Assembly: GCA_943369665.1 (NCBI GenBank)
Contig: CALRNX020000006.1
Span: forward strand, 128,470 to 192,469
Origin: UKL13-3 sp943369665
Lineage (GTDB): Bacteria > Bacteroidota > Bacteroidia > UKL13-3
DNA: 64,000 nucleotides
Direction of reading: 5' to 3'
A model generated the notes under the pieces. It saw only the letters and a list, made by a program, of their open reading frames with translations, was not told the DNA's origin and did not search any database. The position numbers and the translations under genes are program-made. Within the stretch, counting starts at the first letter, position 1. Each line of letters starts with the position of its first letter. Positions 21,701-28,426 of the stretch are shown piece by piece.

Positions 21701-21992
21701 CTGTAATAATAGGCACATTTTCCGTGAATGTTTGGTCCGATACAACATTAATGATAACGTTTCCTGTAAAACTAGCTCCATTATTTAAATCGTTAATAGC
21801 CTCTGTGAAGGATGTAAAATTGGTTCCGGTATTTGTACCTGTATTGTCAATGGTGTACGTTCCTCCACTGGTGGAGATTCGTTGGGCTATTACGGTGTTG
21901 AATATTGTAGCGATAGTGAAGGCAATAACCAATGAAAGGTTTCGAATCCAGTAGGTGGTTTTTTGAAGATTAGAGTAATGGGTTCTTTGCAT
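12729..21992 (-). CDS. Giant secreted T9SS protein: beta-helix, GEVED and BNR-associated repeats (3087 aa)
   Basis: The N-terminus has a long signal peptide ending near Ala36 (TIFNTVIAQ). Residues about 40-760 are Asn-rich and repetitive (NNNTVTNFS, NNNIQNIS, NNKITDFG), typical of a right-handed parallel beta-helix. After a beta-domain (about 765-910) and a first BNR_assoc_N-like domain (about 915-1065), a unit of about 460 residues repeats. Each unit has one GEVED domain (motifs GEVEDY, GETEDY, GEAEDY, GETEDY near 1227, 1697, 2156, 2624) followed by two BNR_assoc_N-like domains (NYFWVTYDI, NYWLVYDI). Three full units are present, the last GEVED domain being followed by different sequence. 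Residues 2640-2900 form another beta region. The linker module and T9SS type A sorting domain close the protein (SAYPNPFTTDYNVS to TIKLVKN). No catalytic residues were recognised. A surface adhesin or gliding-related role is only an inference. It lies just downstream of a LytTR two-component pair. Confidence 0.92.
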   Translation of the reverse strand: MQRTHYSNLQKTTYWIRNLSLVIAFTIATIFNTVIAQRISTSGGTYTIDNTGTNTGTNFTSFTEAINDLNNGASFTGNVIINVVSDQTFTENVPIITATGNIGATILFLKSGGGANPKITSIGTTSSQGDAAIVINGGDYFTFNGIDITASDSSLEFGYLIRKSSFDNAARYNTIINSTILMSRLKAHSYAILQSNDSIISVSATPFDVINNSLAQTNNNNTYTNITVGNAYNGIWLKGISTSYRDSNNVADYNFIGRTGFASDLGALDGTTNCYGIYASFQFSYHANNNTLKNMESTGPTYAIYTEGSANIKHNNNDFSLLNIITNGFNSIYGVYLSNTMTGEVLNNNVHDINATGINNITLYGLYSTTGNTVRFGNNNINNVTGGSVYGYYMASATNSRLTNNTVTNFSVANSGNGYLFYLTGGTTDTLDNNTANNCSSTGTLFAIYTATATSFRVYNNNIQNISAGTGGANGGINGLYALTPNNSNYYNNTISNAKTLAGANPCYGMYFSTITGTCEIYNNKITDFGSATNATSGAGSVYGAYFGNAFTGTVTCNFYNNVINGITKRFLGTATNLRYLHGLYFSSTGNATATYNIIHNSVSVDGSAALTSSSQVIYTAPTAATSPIMTLRNNIFVNYTGAQIGVAKHYLIGVSGAGRLGSASSSSNYNNWYLENTTNGYFGLNGSTGGADIINLAQWKLTSGFTAMEANSILENPLFNSTANMRLLFGSPAANTGLYLAAYPTDILGAIRNPSTPSRGAYEIPLDETKPTIVYNPILNVYSTGNYTLTDFATITDGTVGFINNTAGNTPRVYYKTTANANAFIGNSSSDNGWKYVEATDTVSPFSFTLDFSILLGGSVNIGDTVQYFVVATDTAAIANITSNPSAGFAGTGVGAITSAPTAPNTFVVLGMPAAYVGATVTQNRTGEVGRGTTDNIIIQVKVSTALTGTPAYVSQLNFTTMGGGNDSANITSAQVYYTGASSTFSTANLYGTTIFTPLITGTIGAFSVTGNALCGNGDSYFWLVYNLRSTALFGDSVDAELTSVVYAGDTNIYMGGGTAGVRIIRVSTCTAGVSLPNVGEDIGNVTFNTNGNVVLNNGVASPAVSNSSAINGYSNFTNSVDPVDVWVNQEVNTSISVITTDITANGCQAAIYIDYNHDGDFLDAGEMAWNSTTARIATVDGPFVGSFIPPCTATTGETIMRIVVGRTDNPLSSAHSCGTPYAYGEVEDYAIYIHANPTRYLSSSSIQYSGIIAPDAQNAVILRIPVIATGCGVGTLTGMDFSTTGSTNAGTDILFAKLYATGNANTFNTNKLLATVSSPNGAFSFTGLLDTLLTATNDTNNYWLAFDLRGTAGLGNVVDATVDSINVIGAYAIPTVTNPVGSRLVVAPMTYSSSNTVQASTSSIEKGSFNGKILRLEIVTSPTGSPIDLTSLDISTNGTDSLPDIVSIKVWYTGASNVFDNALQFGNTVSSPASINTVTGIAPLTNGANYFWVTYDIAPDAAVGHNIDGELTGITIGSGSFAPTITSPTGMRIVSAPYCASNTGDPITFEDIGNVTFITNEDTVLNNGVATPILSNTTSINGYTNFIPTVAAANFVVNQLVNAKVAIISHDAISNSSQAAIYIDYNQDGDFLDAEEMVWNSITSIGATDGPFLASFAPPCSALLGETRMRVVLEGGFTTTPLTQAKSCGIKDFGETEDYLVNIVENPVAYISSSAIQNTQIVAPNAINAQVLRIPIKAKGCGTGMVESMYFNTNGSTNAAVDISTAKLYSTGNVNTFNTDNLLGTVFSPNGSFSFTGLTDVLLTGITDTNNYWLVYDISAGAGLGNTVDAKVDSIHAIGTSIIPLNNNPSGSRMVVAPMTYTSSTTTQAYISKISRGDINNPIIGLEVVTSAFGSTVDFTSLDISTNGTDSLPDITNLKIWYTGTSNIFATTKQFGSTIAVPAATNTVNGLLQLTNGVNHFWVTYDVIGNASEGHAVDAEITSITLANVSYIPLITSPVGNRLIRIAPICTPSYSIGKVNGDLISNISIAGTTLSNNTGAAPVNPAYTLFTGAANLTATLVQAETYNITVTIGSAVNQSIAAWVDYDDDGIFSLSERVGYTSSPINTAFGSATFPITLTCASAAGQRRLRVRSIWGSQGDIIEPCNNGGWGEAEDYIITVVNNPVYYASSNVIQTTGIVAPGTTNAKLLHIPLKAKGCGINSISEMRFNTAGTSSPADITSAKLFATGRSAVFTTNNLLGTIFSPNGQFTFNSFFDTLLVSANDTNNYWLVYDVSGSATEHHFVDAKVDSIGIAGVYVVPANNNPAGNREVIIPMSYISSTVTAPTLSRVGVGETNVPIVRYEVTTSSTGAPVDLTSFEVVTTGTSLTDITNLKVYYTGTSPIFDTVTKFGATVIAPGLVETVVDTQTLVNGTNYFWITYDIADFGTIGNFVDAEVTNAIIDGFLRSTIVSAPADAREIRSAYCVSRPLNPSVREDIGNVTLFTAGTTALNNGNSTPALNNPTALKGYTYYSTLAKAQLYRNQIVNFLIGIISIDAFSFDAMAAIYIDYNQDGDFADADEMAWSAGSARNATTGAFEGLFTIPGSALLGETRMRVVLKEETTPIPLTSADVCGIYYIGETEDYLVDINALPEATVYKWNRVGTADFNTPSNWTPVRNIPFANDMLFIDGGGTITMTNVPPHVTKSFNVLNNTMLTLAGTGSITTIDSLNIEGGSHLNASGINIVVGSDILTIGNITGTGKISGTLKRWVHPSTLIYDFPITDGDDNRSINITYSTPPTKAGSITLTYISGAPGASGLPVTDASLGGASLENISDAGVWNLIKADSLTGGVFTVTFNADSIAGVNIVDQTAIVYRTDAFNPWVSIGTTTLTTGTSFALELNRAGLTGFGQFGIAGISSNPLPVSLTSFTALAKAKDANLTWTTAAEMNNKGFEVERSIDGKSFTKVAFVKGAGNSNVKVDYVLTDANAFVNSNILYYRLKQVDFNGKSTYSQIVKVGVNTESVNVVSAYPNPFTTDYNVSLTSAKSGEATIVMVDMQGRKVANISTSVNAGVNTIPVNNMATIDKGVYFISVTVAGETQTIKLVKN
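14100..18760 (-). repeat. Long intragenic repeats, about 1.4 kb period
   Basis: The GEVED motif codons recur near 14120, 15520, 16890 and 18300, spacing 1370-1410 bases. Between them lie diverged copies of the same 460-residue unit. For example 'ISTNGTDSLPDI', 'KVWYTGASN/KIWYTGTSN' and 'NYFWVTYDI' recur at matching places. Divergence is clear at the DNA level, so the duplications are not very recent. Confidence 0.8.
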
Positions 21993-22200
21993 AACAGTTA
22001 ATTTTTTAGAATTGTTATGGACAAATTAGGTCAAGGTTGTATTGAATAATAATAAAAGAACCTCAGATGCGAATTTTTTACCCCGATTTTGTGTTTGCCA
22101 TACCTGAATTGGAATTATTTTAAAGACATTTTTGTTGATGTACCTAAATAAGTTGAATGGTTAAACTTCTACAGGACCAAAGTAGGGGTTATCAGAAAGA

Positions 22201-22944
22201 TTATTTGTTAAGCCACGCTTTAAATTCAGCAACCCTATGTATACTTACTATTAATTCTTCCTTACACGAAACATTTGGTTCTATAATTAGCCGCCCTCGG
22301 TTATCATAACTACGGATCTTCTTAATCACATCAAAAGCGATGATAAATTGTCGATTAATCCTGAAGAATTTTTTTGGGTCAAGTCTCTGTTCTAAAATTT
22401 CTAAAGTACTATCAAACAAATATTGTTGTCCATCTTTTGTTGTTAAAAAAAGATTATGCCCCTGAGCATAAAAATGAGCGACAGATTCATCTATAACAGA
22501 TAAGAAAAAAGCTCCGTTTTTTACCATGAAGCGTTGTTGAAAGTTGGGGTTAAGCCGCAACAATTTTTCATGGATAGCCTTATCTTCCTTATGATGAAGA
22601 AAATTATACTTGCTAAGTGCAGCATGTAAATTCTTTATTGTTATAGGTTTAAGCAGGTATGATATACTGTTCAATTCAAAAGCTCTACCCATGTATTGAT
22701 CATAAGAAGTGGTAAAAATAACAGGAGTTTTTACTTGCACATGATCAAATATCTCAAACCCTAAGCCATCTCCCAGTTCGACATCTAAAAATATTAAGTC
22801 TGTCTTATTATTTTTCAGCCACGGCACTGCTTCCTCTACGGAATCTATCTTAGCTAATACTTCTATATCATGGCCACTTTGTTTTAATTGGTCTTCCAAA
22901 GAGTCAGCAGCATTATCTGCATCTTCTATTATAATACAATTCAT
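22201..22944 (-). CDS. LytTR-family response regulator
   Basis: 247 residues. The receiver domain is at about 1-120: acidic pair in MNCIIIEDAD (residues 7-8), phospho-acceptor Asp in DLIFLDVELGDG near 55, Thr/Ser in IFTTSYDQY near 80 and Lys in YLLKPI near 100. The LytTR DNA-binding domain is at about 140-245 (FMVKNGAFFLSVIDESVAHF, KFFRINRQFIIAFDVIKKI). It would bind DNA as a phosphorylated dimer. It sits 12 bases downstream of the histidine kinase at 22957 and is co-transcribed with it. The next gene downstream (stop-to-start gap 208 bases) is the 3087-aa surface protein, a possible but unproven target. Confidence 0.95.
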   Translation of the reverse strand: MNCIIIEDADNAADSLEDQLKQSGHDIEVLAKIDSVEEAVPWLKNNKTDLIFLDVELGDGLGFEIFDHVQVKTPVIFTTSYDQYMGRAFELNSISYLLKPITIKNLHAALSKYNFLHHKEDKAIHEKLLRLNPNFQQRFMVKNGAFFLSVIDESVAHFYAQGHNLFLTTKDGQQYLFDSTLEILEQRLDPKKFFRINRQFIIAFDVIKKIRSYDNRGRLIIEPNVSCKEELIVSIHRVAEFKAWLNK

Positions 22945-22956
22945 AAAATATAATAT

Positions 22957-24900
22957 TTACCCTACAACAGCAAAATAGTTTTCTGTATGAGGTTGTCTGT
23001 TTTTATTCGTTATGTCAAAGTATTTTTGATCAAGCAGGGGTAGTATTACAATGTATTCTGTTGGTGTTTCTATATAAATGGGTTTATCATCAACTAGCAA
23101 TGCATAACGATCTGTTATGCTTTTTTGACCCACTGCTGTTGATGCTATATTAATCCGTTTTTTTTGCAAATTATTACTAATAATAATTGACTGACCATCT
23201 GTTTCTATATTAATCTTTAAGTTTCTTAAGCGGGTTATTGCATTATGTTTAATAGCATTCTCTACGATCATCTGAATAGCAAATTGTGGGACGAAGTTTT
23301 TTTGTGAATCTATTTTTATGTCAAAATTTGTAATCAGTTTATTGCCAAACTGCATTTTTTGTAAATAGATATAATTATTAACTAATACAAGTTCTTCTGC
23401 CAGGCTAACAATAAACTGGTCTCCTGTTTTTAGAATTGTCCTATATAAAGCAGAAAAATGTTCTATATATTCAATAGCTTGCTGTTGATCTTTTTTTACA
23501 ATAGAAGATAGTGCATTTAAACTGTTAAATAAAAAGTGTGGATTAGTCTTGCTTTTTAACACCTCAAATCTGGCCGAAATGTTTTCATTATTCAACATCT
23601 GGTTTTTTGTTTCAATTTGATTTTTCTGCAATTCAAGTTGTTTGCTTCTTTCACTTAGAATCTTATTTACTTCCCTTTTGAGCCAGATATTTCTGTATAA
23701 TATGATGATGATAATTAAGCCTGTAATAAAAGCTATTATCAATATGTTCTTTAACAACTGTTCTCTACTTACTTTCGCCTCAGCTATTTGAAGTTCTTGA
23801 TCTTTTTTATTGATTTCATACTTTGCCTGAATTTCATTAATCTGTTTTGCGGCTTTTTCATTCATAGCAGAATTTTTTAACGCATGATATTTTTTGTAAT
23901 AAATATTGGCGTTTCTAAAATCTTTTTGCGCTTCATACATGATCGCAATTGTATATAATACATCCATCTTTATTATTCCGATGGTAGGTGAGTTTTCTGC
24001 AAGATTTTTCGCTTCTAAAAGATAGTGAGCAGCTTTATCAAACTGATGGAGGTTTGTATAGAGTTCTCCCAAAGAAATATGAACGCCTATACGTTCGCGA
24101 TCATTGGCTACATTGATTAATGCTTGTTTATAATAGTATTCTGCCGTGTCATATTTTTTGAGTCGTGCGTATGTATCTCCAAGATTATTAATGGGAATGG
24201 CAACCTCATGATTTGAGTGAGCTTTTTTGTTTAACTCTATGGCTTTCTTATAATAATAGATTGCTTTGTATAAATGCCCCTGTTGCATCCTGATAATGCC
24301 TAAGTTGGAATAGAAGACAGCAATGTCATTATTGTTTCCTGTTTGTGTATGTAGAATGATAGCCATATTTAGAAATTTTTCGGCTAAAGGGAATTTTCTA
24401 AGGTCTATATAACAAGTAGCGATATCACCTAGTATCCTTACTTGCCTATTATATGATCCCAGTTGTTCATACAATTGTAATGCCTGAAAGTTATAGAATA
24501 AAGCATTAGAATAATCTGCGACTATTCTATAAATAAGGGCTATCTGGTACAGTGCAATAGCTTTTTCCCAGTCTGTTTTTGCTAATTGGTATGCTTGTTT
24601 TACGTAGCTTAAGGCTTCATAAGGACTTTTGGTTTCTAACTGATATGAAAGTTTCAGGAGTAATTTGAACTTAATGCTATCGGGGTGGTTGTCCTGCAGT
24701 AGTTCCTTTTTTAAGCTATCAACAATGGATTTATTATATTCAGTATTATTCTGATTTGCTTTTAGCAATGTTGGGAAGATCATCATAAAACAACATAGAG
24801 CTAAGAGAACACGGATATTGAGTTTTTTTCCGTAATTAAAATGATACTCATCTTTTACTAAAGCCTGCATACACGAATATATAATTTTAGAATGAAACAA
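22957..24900 (-). CDS. TPR-containing sensor histidine kinase, LytS type
   Basis: 647 residues. A signal anchor lies near residues 28-48 (LNIRVLLALCCFMMIFPTLL). A periplasmic region with five or six TPR-like repeats (ALYQIALIYRIVADYSNALF, PINNLGDTYARLKKYDTAEY) covers about 60-340, then a coiled coil. One transmembrane helix is near 382-402 (NILIIAFITGLIIIIILY). A second coiled coil leads to the His_kinase domain with NPHFLFNSLNALSS, the phospho-acceptor His near 455. The N-box is VENAIKHN near 546. The usual GxGLxN ATP-lid motif is replaced by AVGQKSITDRYALL. It pairs with the LytTR regulator 12 bases downstream. The start is uncertain: ATG 24870 (MQALVKDE) is an alternative that would also keep the anchor. 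Confidence 0.93.
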   Translation of the reverse strand: MFHSKIIYSCMQALVKDEYHFNYGKKLNIRVLLALCCFMMIFPTLLKANQNNTEYNKSIVDSLKKELLQDNHPDSIKFKLLLKLSYQLETKSPYEALSYVKQAYQLAKTDWEKAIALYQIALIYRIVADYSNALFYNFQALQLYEQLGSYNRQVRILGDIATCYIDLRKFPLAEKFLNMAIILHTQTGNNNDIAVFYSNLGIIRMQQGHLYKAIYYYKKAIELNKKAHSNHEVAIPINNLGDTYARLKKYDTAEYYYKQALINVANDRERIGVHISLGELYTNLHQFDKAAHYLLEAKNLAENSPTIGIIKMDVLYTIAIMYEAQKDFRNANIYYKKYHALKNSAMNEKAAKQINEIQAKYEINKKDQELQIAEAKVSREQLLKNILIIAFITGLIIIIILYRNIWLKREVNKILSERSKQLELQKNQIETKNQMLNNENISARFEVLKSKTNPHFLFNSLNALSSIVKKDQQQAIEYIEHFSALYRTILKTGDQFIVSLAEELVLVNNYIYLQKMQFGNKLITNFDIKIDSQKNFVPQFAIQMIVENAIKHNAITRLRNLKINIETDGQSIIISNNLQKKRINIASTAVGQKSITDRYALLVDDKPIYIETPTEYIVILPLLDQKYFDITNKNRQPHTENYFAVVG

Positions 24901-25007
24901 AGTGGCTCTTTAATGACATCATGGTCTCTTTGTATGGCTTGGTTGCTATATTTAGAATGCTTTGAAGGCTTGTACAACAAAAAGGTATAGGAATTAGATC
25001 CTGGATA

Positions 25008-26072
25008 TTAGTTTTTCACAAGTTTGGTCATTTGCGTTTCACCATTCACGGTCAAACGAACAAAGTAAACACCCGCTTCTAAGTTTGTAACTTCAGTCAT
25101 TGGCACCATATTGTTTCCACCAATGATCGAAGCAGATTTAGTAGCAACTACTTTACCTTGCAAGTCAACCATTTCGGTTGTAGCTACACCTTCTTTAGTA
25201 GCAGTGAGCGAAACACTGTATGAAGTTGCATAAGGATTAGGATATACAGAAAGCGCATTCACAGCTTCTGCATTTTTAGCTACACGTACGATTTGCGAGT
25301 AAGTGAACTTACCATCAAAATCAATTTGTTTTAAGCGGTAGTAAACAACATTGCTATTAGCAACAGCAAATGCTTTAGCATCAGTTAAGCTATAGTTTAA
25401 TGTTTTGTTGCTGTTACCGGCACCTTTAACAAATCCGGCTTTTACAAAGTTGCGACCATCTATCGAACGTTGAACTTCAAATCCAGAGTTATTCACTTCA
25501 GAAGCAGTAGCCCATGTTAAGATAGCATCAGCACCTTTTACATTAGCAGCAAACGAAGTAAGTGTTAGTGGTAAAGTTGACCCGTTTGCAGATGCACCAG
25601 GAGTAAATTTAATATACATGTATTTACCGTTATACTCATATACATCATAAGTATAGTAAGTAAAAATATCTAATCCACCAGCAGCAACAGAACTACCGTT
25701 GTTTTTGTAAACGATATAATTTCCTAATCCTGTAGAGTCTACAGTAGGACCAAAAGTAGGAGCGATTGCATTTTTCAATACATCATTAGTAGGAGGAACA
25801 GCAACTGTAGATGTTAAACGAGCCACAACCAAACGACCTTGTCCATCACCATTTGTCCAGTTAACGGTTGTCGAATTATCAGTAATAGCAGTTATGTTAA
25901 CTGCAGAAGCAGGAGTTGTAGGAGTTGCAATATCAACGATTTCGATATCATCAATTGCCCATCCTTCATCTGTGTTCGTAGCATCAGCCCAGAAACGGAA
26001 ACGTACTTTCACATTACTTTGTCCGGCAGCACCTGTTAATCGGGTAGCACTTTCTATCCAACCATCTTGCGA
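25008..26072 (-). pseudogene. 3' fragment of a T9SS gene, 5' part missing
   Basis: An open frame of about 350 codons ends at 25008 with a complete T9SS type A sorting domain (SVYPNPYATSYSVS to TKLVKN). It has no start region: in frame, a TAA stop lies at about 26077 and the first codons read LSQDGWIESATRLTGAAGQS, mid-domain sequence. The only in-frame start is an internal GTG at 26012 with no signal peptide. Residue for residue it matches the giant protein at the right end of the window from base 63205 on: GWIESAT.(L/I)TGAAGQSNVK, DGWAIDDIEIVD, TVNWTNGDGQGRLVVARL, VNNSGFEVQRS and YSLTDAKAFAVA. It is therefore a truncated paralog lying directly against the terminator of the gene at 26146. It is unlikely to make an exported product. 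Confidence 0.82.
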
Positions 26073-26085
26073 TAATTATCATAAA

Positions 26086-26121
26086 AAAGTCCCGCACTCC
26101 AATGAAGGAATGCGGGACTTT
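26086..26121 (-). terminator. Terminator of the Omp28-type gene
   Basis: Stem AAAGTCCCGCACTCC (26086-26100) / GGAATGCGGGACTTT (26107-26121) with one mismatch and loop AATGAA. T-tract outgoing (ACTTTTTT on the minus strand). It begins 24 bases past the stop at 26146, at the edge of the truncated paralog. Confidence 0.87.
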
Positions 26122-26145
26122 CGATGATTAATTTATTGGTTCAGC

Positions 26146-28233
26146 TTATTTGCTGATCACTACTTTTTGTGTGGCTGTAGTTCCATTAGCTGTAATTTGA
26201 ACCATGTAAATACCATTGCTCAAGTTACCGCAATCAACCGCAGTTTCGATTCCACCTTTAGCATTTAATGTCAATACTTCTTTACCTGTTATATCAAATA
26301 CTTTAATAGATGCAACACCATCAATATCCGAAGCGTTGAATGTTAATGTTGTTTGAGCAGGGTTAGGGTACATTGTTACACCTGTTGCTCCAATTGAAGT
26401 TTCAACTGTTCCAGCCCAATAATCCCATGGATTATTTCCACTCCACTCCGATTGCATTACTTCTTTATCACCTTCGTCTTGTACAAATACAACACCGATT
26501 AAGTCGCTCATTTCTTCAACGCTGTTTTCTGTTGCAAGATTAATCCCTGCATAAGCTCCGGTAGTCCCATTTACTGCACTAGGAGGAAGTCTGTATCCTC
26601 CAGGGAATGTATAACTTTTTGTAACGGCTTGCTCTGCATCACTAGCGAAAGTGATCGCTGATCCGTTTGCATCCGGTAACATTTTTTTCATCACCCAGTG
26701 GAACTCTGTTTCACCATTTGTTTTCACATTGCGTGTTGTTACTTTTTCCAAAACTGCAAAATGAATTTTGTAGTTTCCTGGTAAAGCTGCAACAGGTTTT
26801 ACTTTAGCATTGATTGTAATGGTATTATCAACGATCGTTTGATTAGCAGTGATTGTCATTACTGATGGCTGTTCATAAAACTGATCAAAAGTTCCTACAT
26901 CGTATCCATTAGGATTATCATTCCATTTACCATCAACTTGCAACCTAGGAACAGAATTGATTCCACCATAGTATGAACCACGTGTTTGGCATTCTAATGT
27001 AAAATATGGATCACCTGTTCCTGGGAATGAGTATTGGTATTTAATTACAGTGTAACCTCCCATGCGTTCTTGTAAAACGCTTTGTAGAACTTGATTACCC
27101 GGTAAACATGGAGGACAGGTTGATGCTGTAAATACTTCATGTAATGATTTACGTTTTACAGTATTGTCTACAAAAGTTGTTACTGTTGTCATGGTATCAT
27201 TGCTATGATCCATATCTACATTGCTTCCGTTGATATTATCAACCCATACTTTAATATTTTTAACTCCAGTTACACTTGTACTCAAAGGAGTTGCATGAGA
27301 AAATGCATACGTTTGACCTTCATTTCCACCAGCAATCGACACTCCCGTAACATTTTCAGTTGCCGCTGGTCCTCCATTAACTGTGTAATTAACACGGAAG
27401 CTGGTGATGGTTTGTGATCCATTATTCACGAATGAATACCCAACATTAGTAGATTGACCTGCTTTCAAAAATTTAGTAGATTCTACATCTAACATTTTTA
27501 CATCATATGCAATTTGGGTTCCGTAAATGAAAGTATATACCCTTTCTTCTTCAGGATTAATTCCTCCTTCGGCTCCACCCCAATTAAGTGTTGGGCTACC
27601 GGTAGCTTGAGTAGCATTACCCATTAAGTCTTGCACACCAACGGTTGCATCCAATGTTCCTGCTCCAAAATTATGGACAATATCAAATTTTGTTCCGCCA
27701 TCTGCTTCATAAAAACGAATCGCAAATTGGCTGATATTGGTAAGAGATGTACCATCATCTTTTTGGGCTAATTGCCATTGAACAACATGTACACGATTAG
27801 GGGCAGTACCATAAGTCCAAGATCTAACACCTTGAGGAAATGCAGTATTTACTCCTGAAGCAAATACAATTTTCAAGTTATCCCAGAATGCAAAGATTGA
27901 AGCTGCTGGTGCTGCTGGTGAAGGCAACGCCACATTATTATTGCTGTCTGCAGTCATGGATGTATTAAAAGTAAGGTAACCACTAGAACTTACTTTGTAC
28001 GAAGTTACCGGTGTACCATAAAAATTCCATGTAAAAGGAAAAGACTGAACAGCTGAAAGCGTTTTCGTTTTAGCAGTAGCGTCTGCTGAAATGACAACTG
28101 TAGTTCCTGCACCAGAATTTCTTGGATTATACTCAGAGGTAGTTCCAAATGTTTTTTTGTAGTAATAGCCTTGGGCGTAAGCACCAAGACCAAACACCGT
28201 GGCCATCGCCAACGTTAGTAATGATTTTTTCAT
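26146..28233 (-). CDS. Omp28-related T9SS protein with thioredoxin-like CPPC motif
   Basis: 695 residues. Signal peptide MKKSLLTLAMATVFGLGAYA. Residues about 22-230 form a beta-sandwich (FPFTWNFYGTPVTSYKVSSS, AFWDNLKI). A CARDB-like Ig domain follows at about 245-350 (GQSTNVGYSFVNNGSQTITS). Residues about 358-590 are an Omp28-like domain with VFTASTCPPCLPGNQVL, the CPPC pair near residue 371, as in the thioredoxin-fold part of that family. The T9SS type A sorting domain occupies about 625-695 (TMYPNPAQTTLTFN to TQKVVISK). A secreted or surface protein; a disulfide-related activity is possible from the CxxC but unproven. Its start is divergent from the small T9SS gene at 28427. Confidence 0.9.
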   Translation of the reverse strand: MKKSLLTLAMATVFGLGAYAQGYYYKKTFGTTSEYNPRNSGAGTTVVISADATAKTKTLSAVQSFPFTWNFYGTPVTSYKVSSSGYLTFNTSMTADSNNNVALPSPAAPAASIFAFWDNLKIVFASGVNTAFPQGVRSWTYGTAPNRVHVVQWQLAQKDDGTSLTNISQFAIRFYEADGGTKFDIVHNFGAGTLDATVGVQDLMGNATQATGSPTLNWGGAEGGINPEEERVYTFIYGTQIAYDVKMLDVESTKFLKAGQSTNVGYSFVNNGSQTITSFRVNYTVNGGPAATENVTGVSIAGGNEGQTYAFSHATPLSTSVTGVKNIKVWVDNINGSNVDMDHSNDTMTTVTTFVDNTVKRKSLHEVFTASTCPPCLPGNQVLQSVLQERMGGYTVIKYQYSFPGTGDPYFTLECQTRGSYYGGINSVPRLQVDGKWNDNPNGYDVGTFDQFYEQPSVMTITANQTIVDNTITINAKVKPVAALPGNYKIHFAVLEKVTTRNVKTNGETEFHWVMKKMLPDANGSAITFASDAEQAVTKSYTFPGGYRLPPSAVNGTTGAYAGINLATENSVEEMSDLIGVVFVQDEGDKEVMQSEWSGNNPWDYWAGTVETSIGATGVTMYPNPAQTTLTFNASDIDGVASIKVFDITGKEVLTLNAKGGIETAVDCGNLSNGIYMVQITANGTTATQKVVISK

Positions 28234-28354
28234 GTTAAATGTATTGATAAATTGATTAGTGTTAAATACAATTGTTTATGCAGATTTATGGTTTTCACTT
28301 CAAATTAACAATACCTTAAGAAACGATTTTGTAAAATAAGCACCATTTTAATGC

Positions 28355-28370
28355 TGATTAATATCATACT
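28355..28370 (+). promoter_or_regulatory. FNR/CRP-like palindrome upstream of the 233-aa T9SS gene
   Basis: TGATTAATATCATACT contains TGAT-N4-ATCA, the spacing of CRP/FNR-family sites. The identical 16 bases occur at 55350-55365 ahead of another T9SS-type gene. It is centred about 34 bases upstream of the TACATTCG box (28395-28402), near the -45 position of the expected start. Confidence 0.4.
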
Positions 28371-28394
28371 CTCTGATTTAAATTTAAAAAAAGC

Positions 28395-28402
28395 TACATT
28401 CG
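28395..28402 (+). promoter_or_regulatory. -7 promoter box of the 233-aa T9SS gene
   Basis: TACATTCG, one base from the Bacteroidota -7 consensus TAnnTTTG, 24 bases before ATG 28427. No good -33 box is visible, which would fit an activator-dependent promoter. Confidence 0.45.
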
Positions 28403-28426
28403 TTGTCAGTTATCCACGGCATATTT

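Noticed and set aside
25008..26012. Intact 334-aa coding gene starting at GTG 26012
   Set aside because: The start is internal to a conserved domain, homology continues upstream to about 26070, and there is no signal peptide for a protein with a sorting domain.
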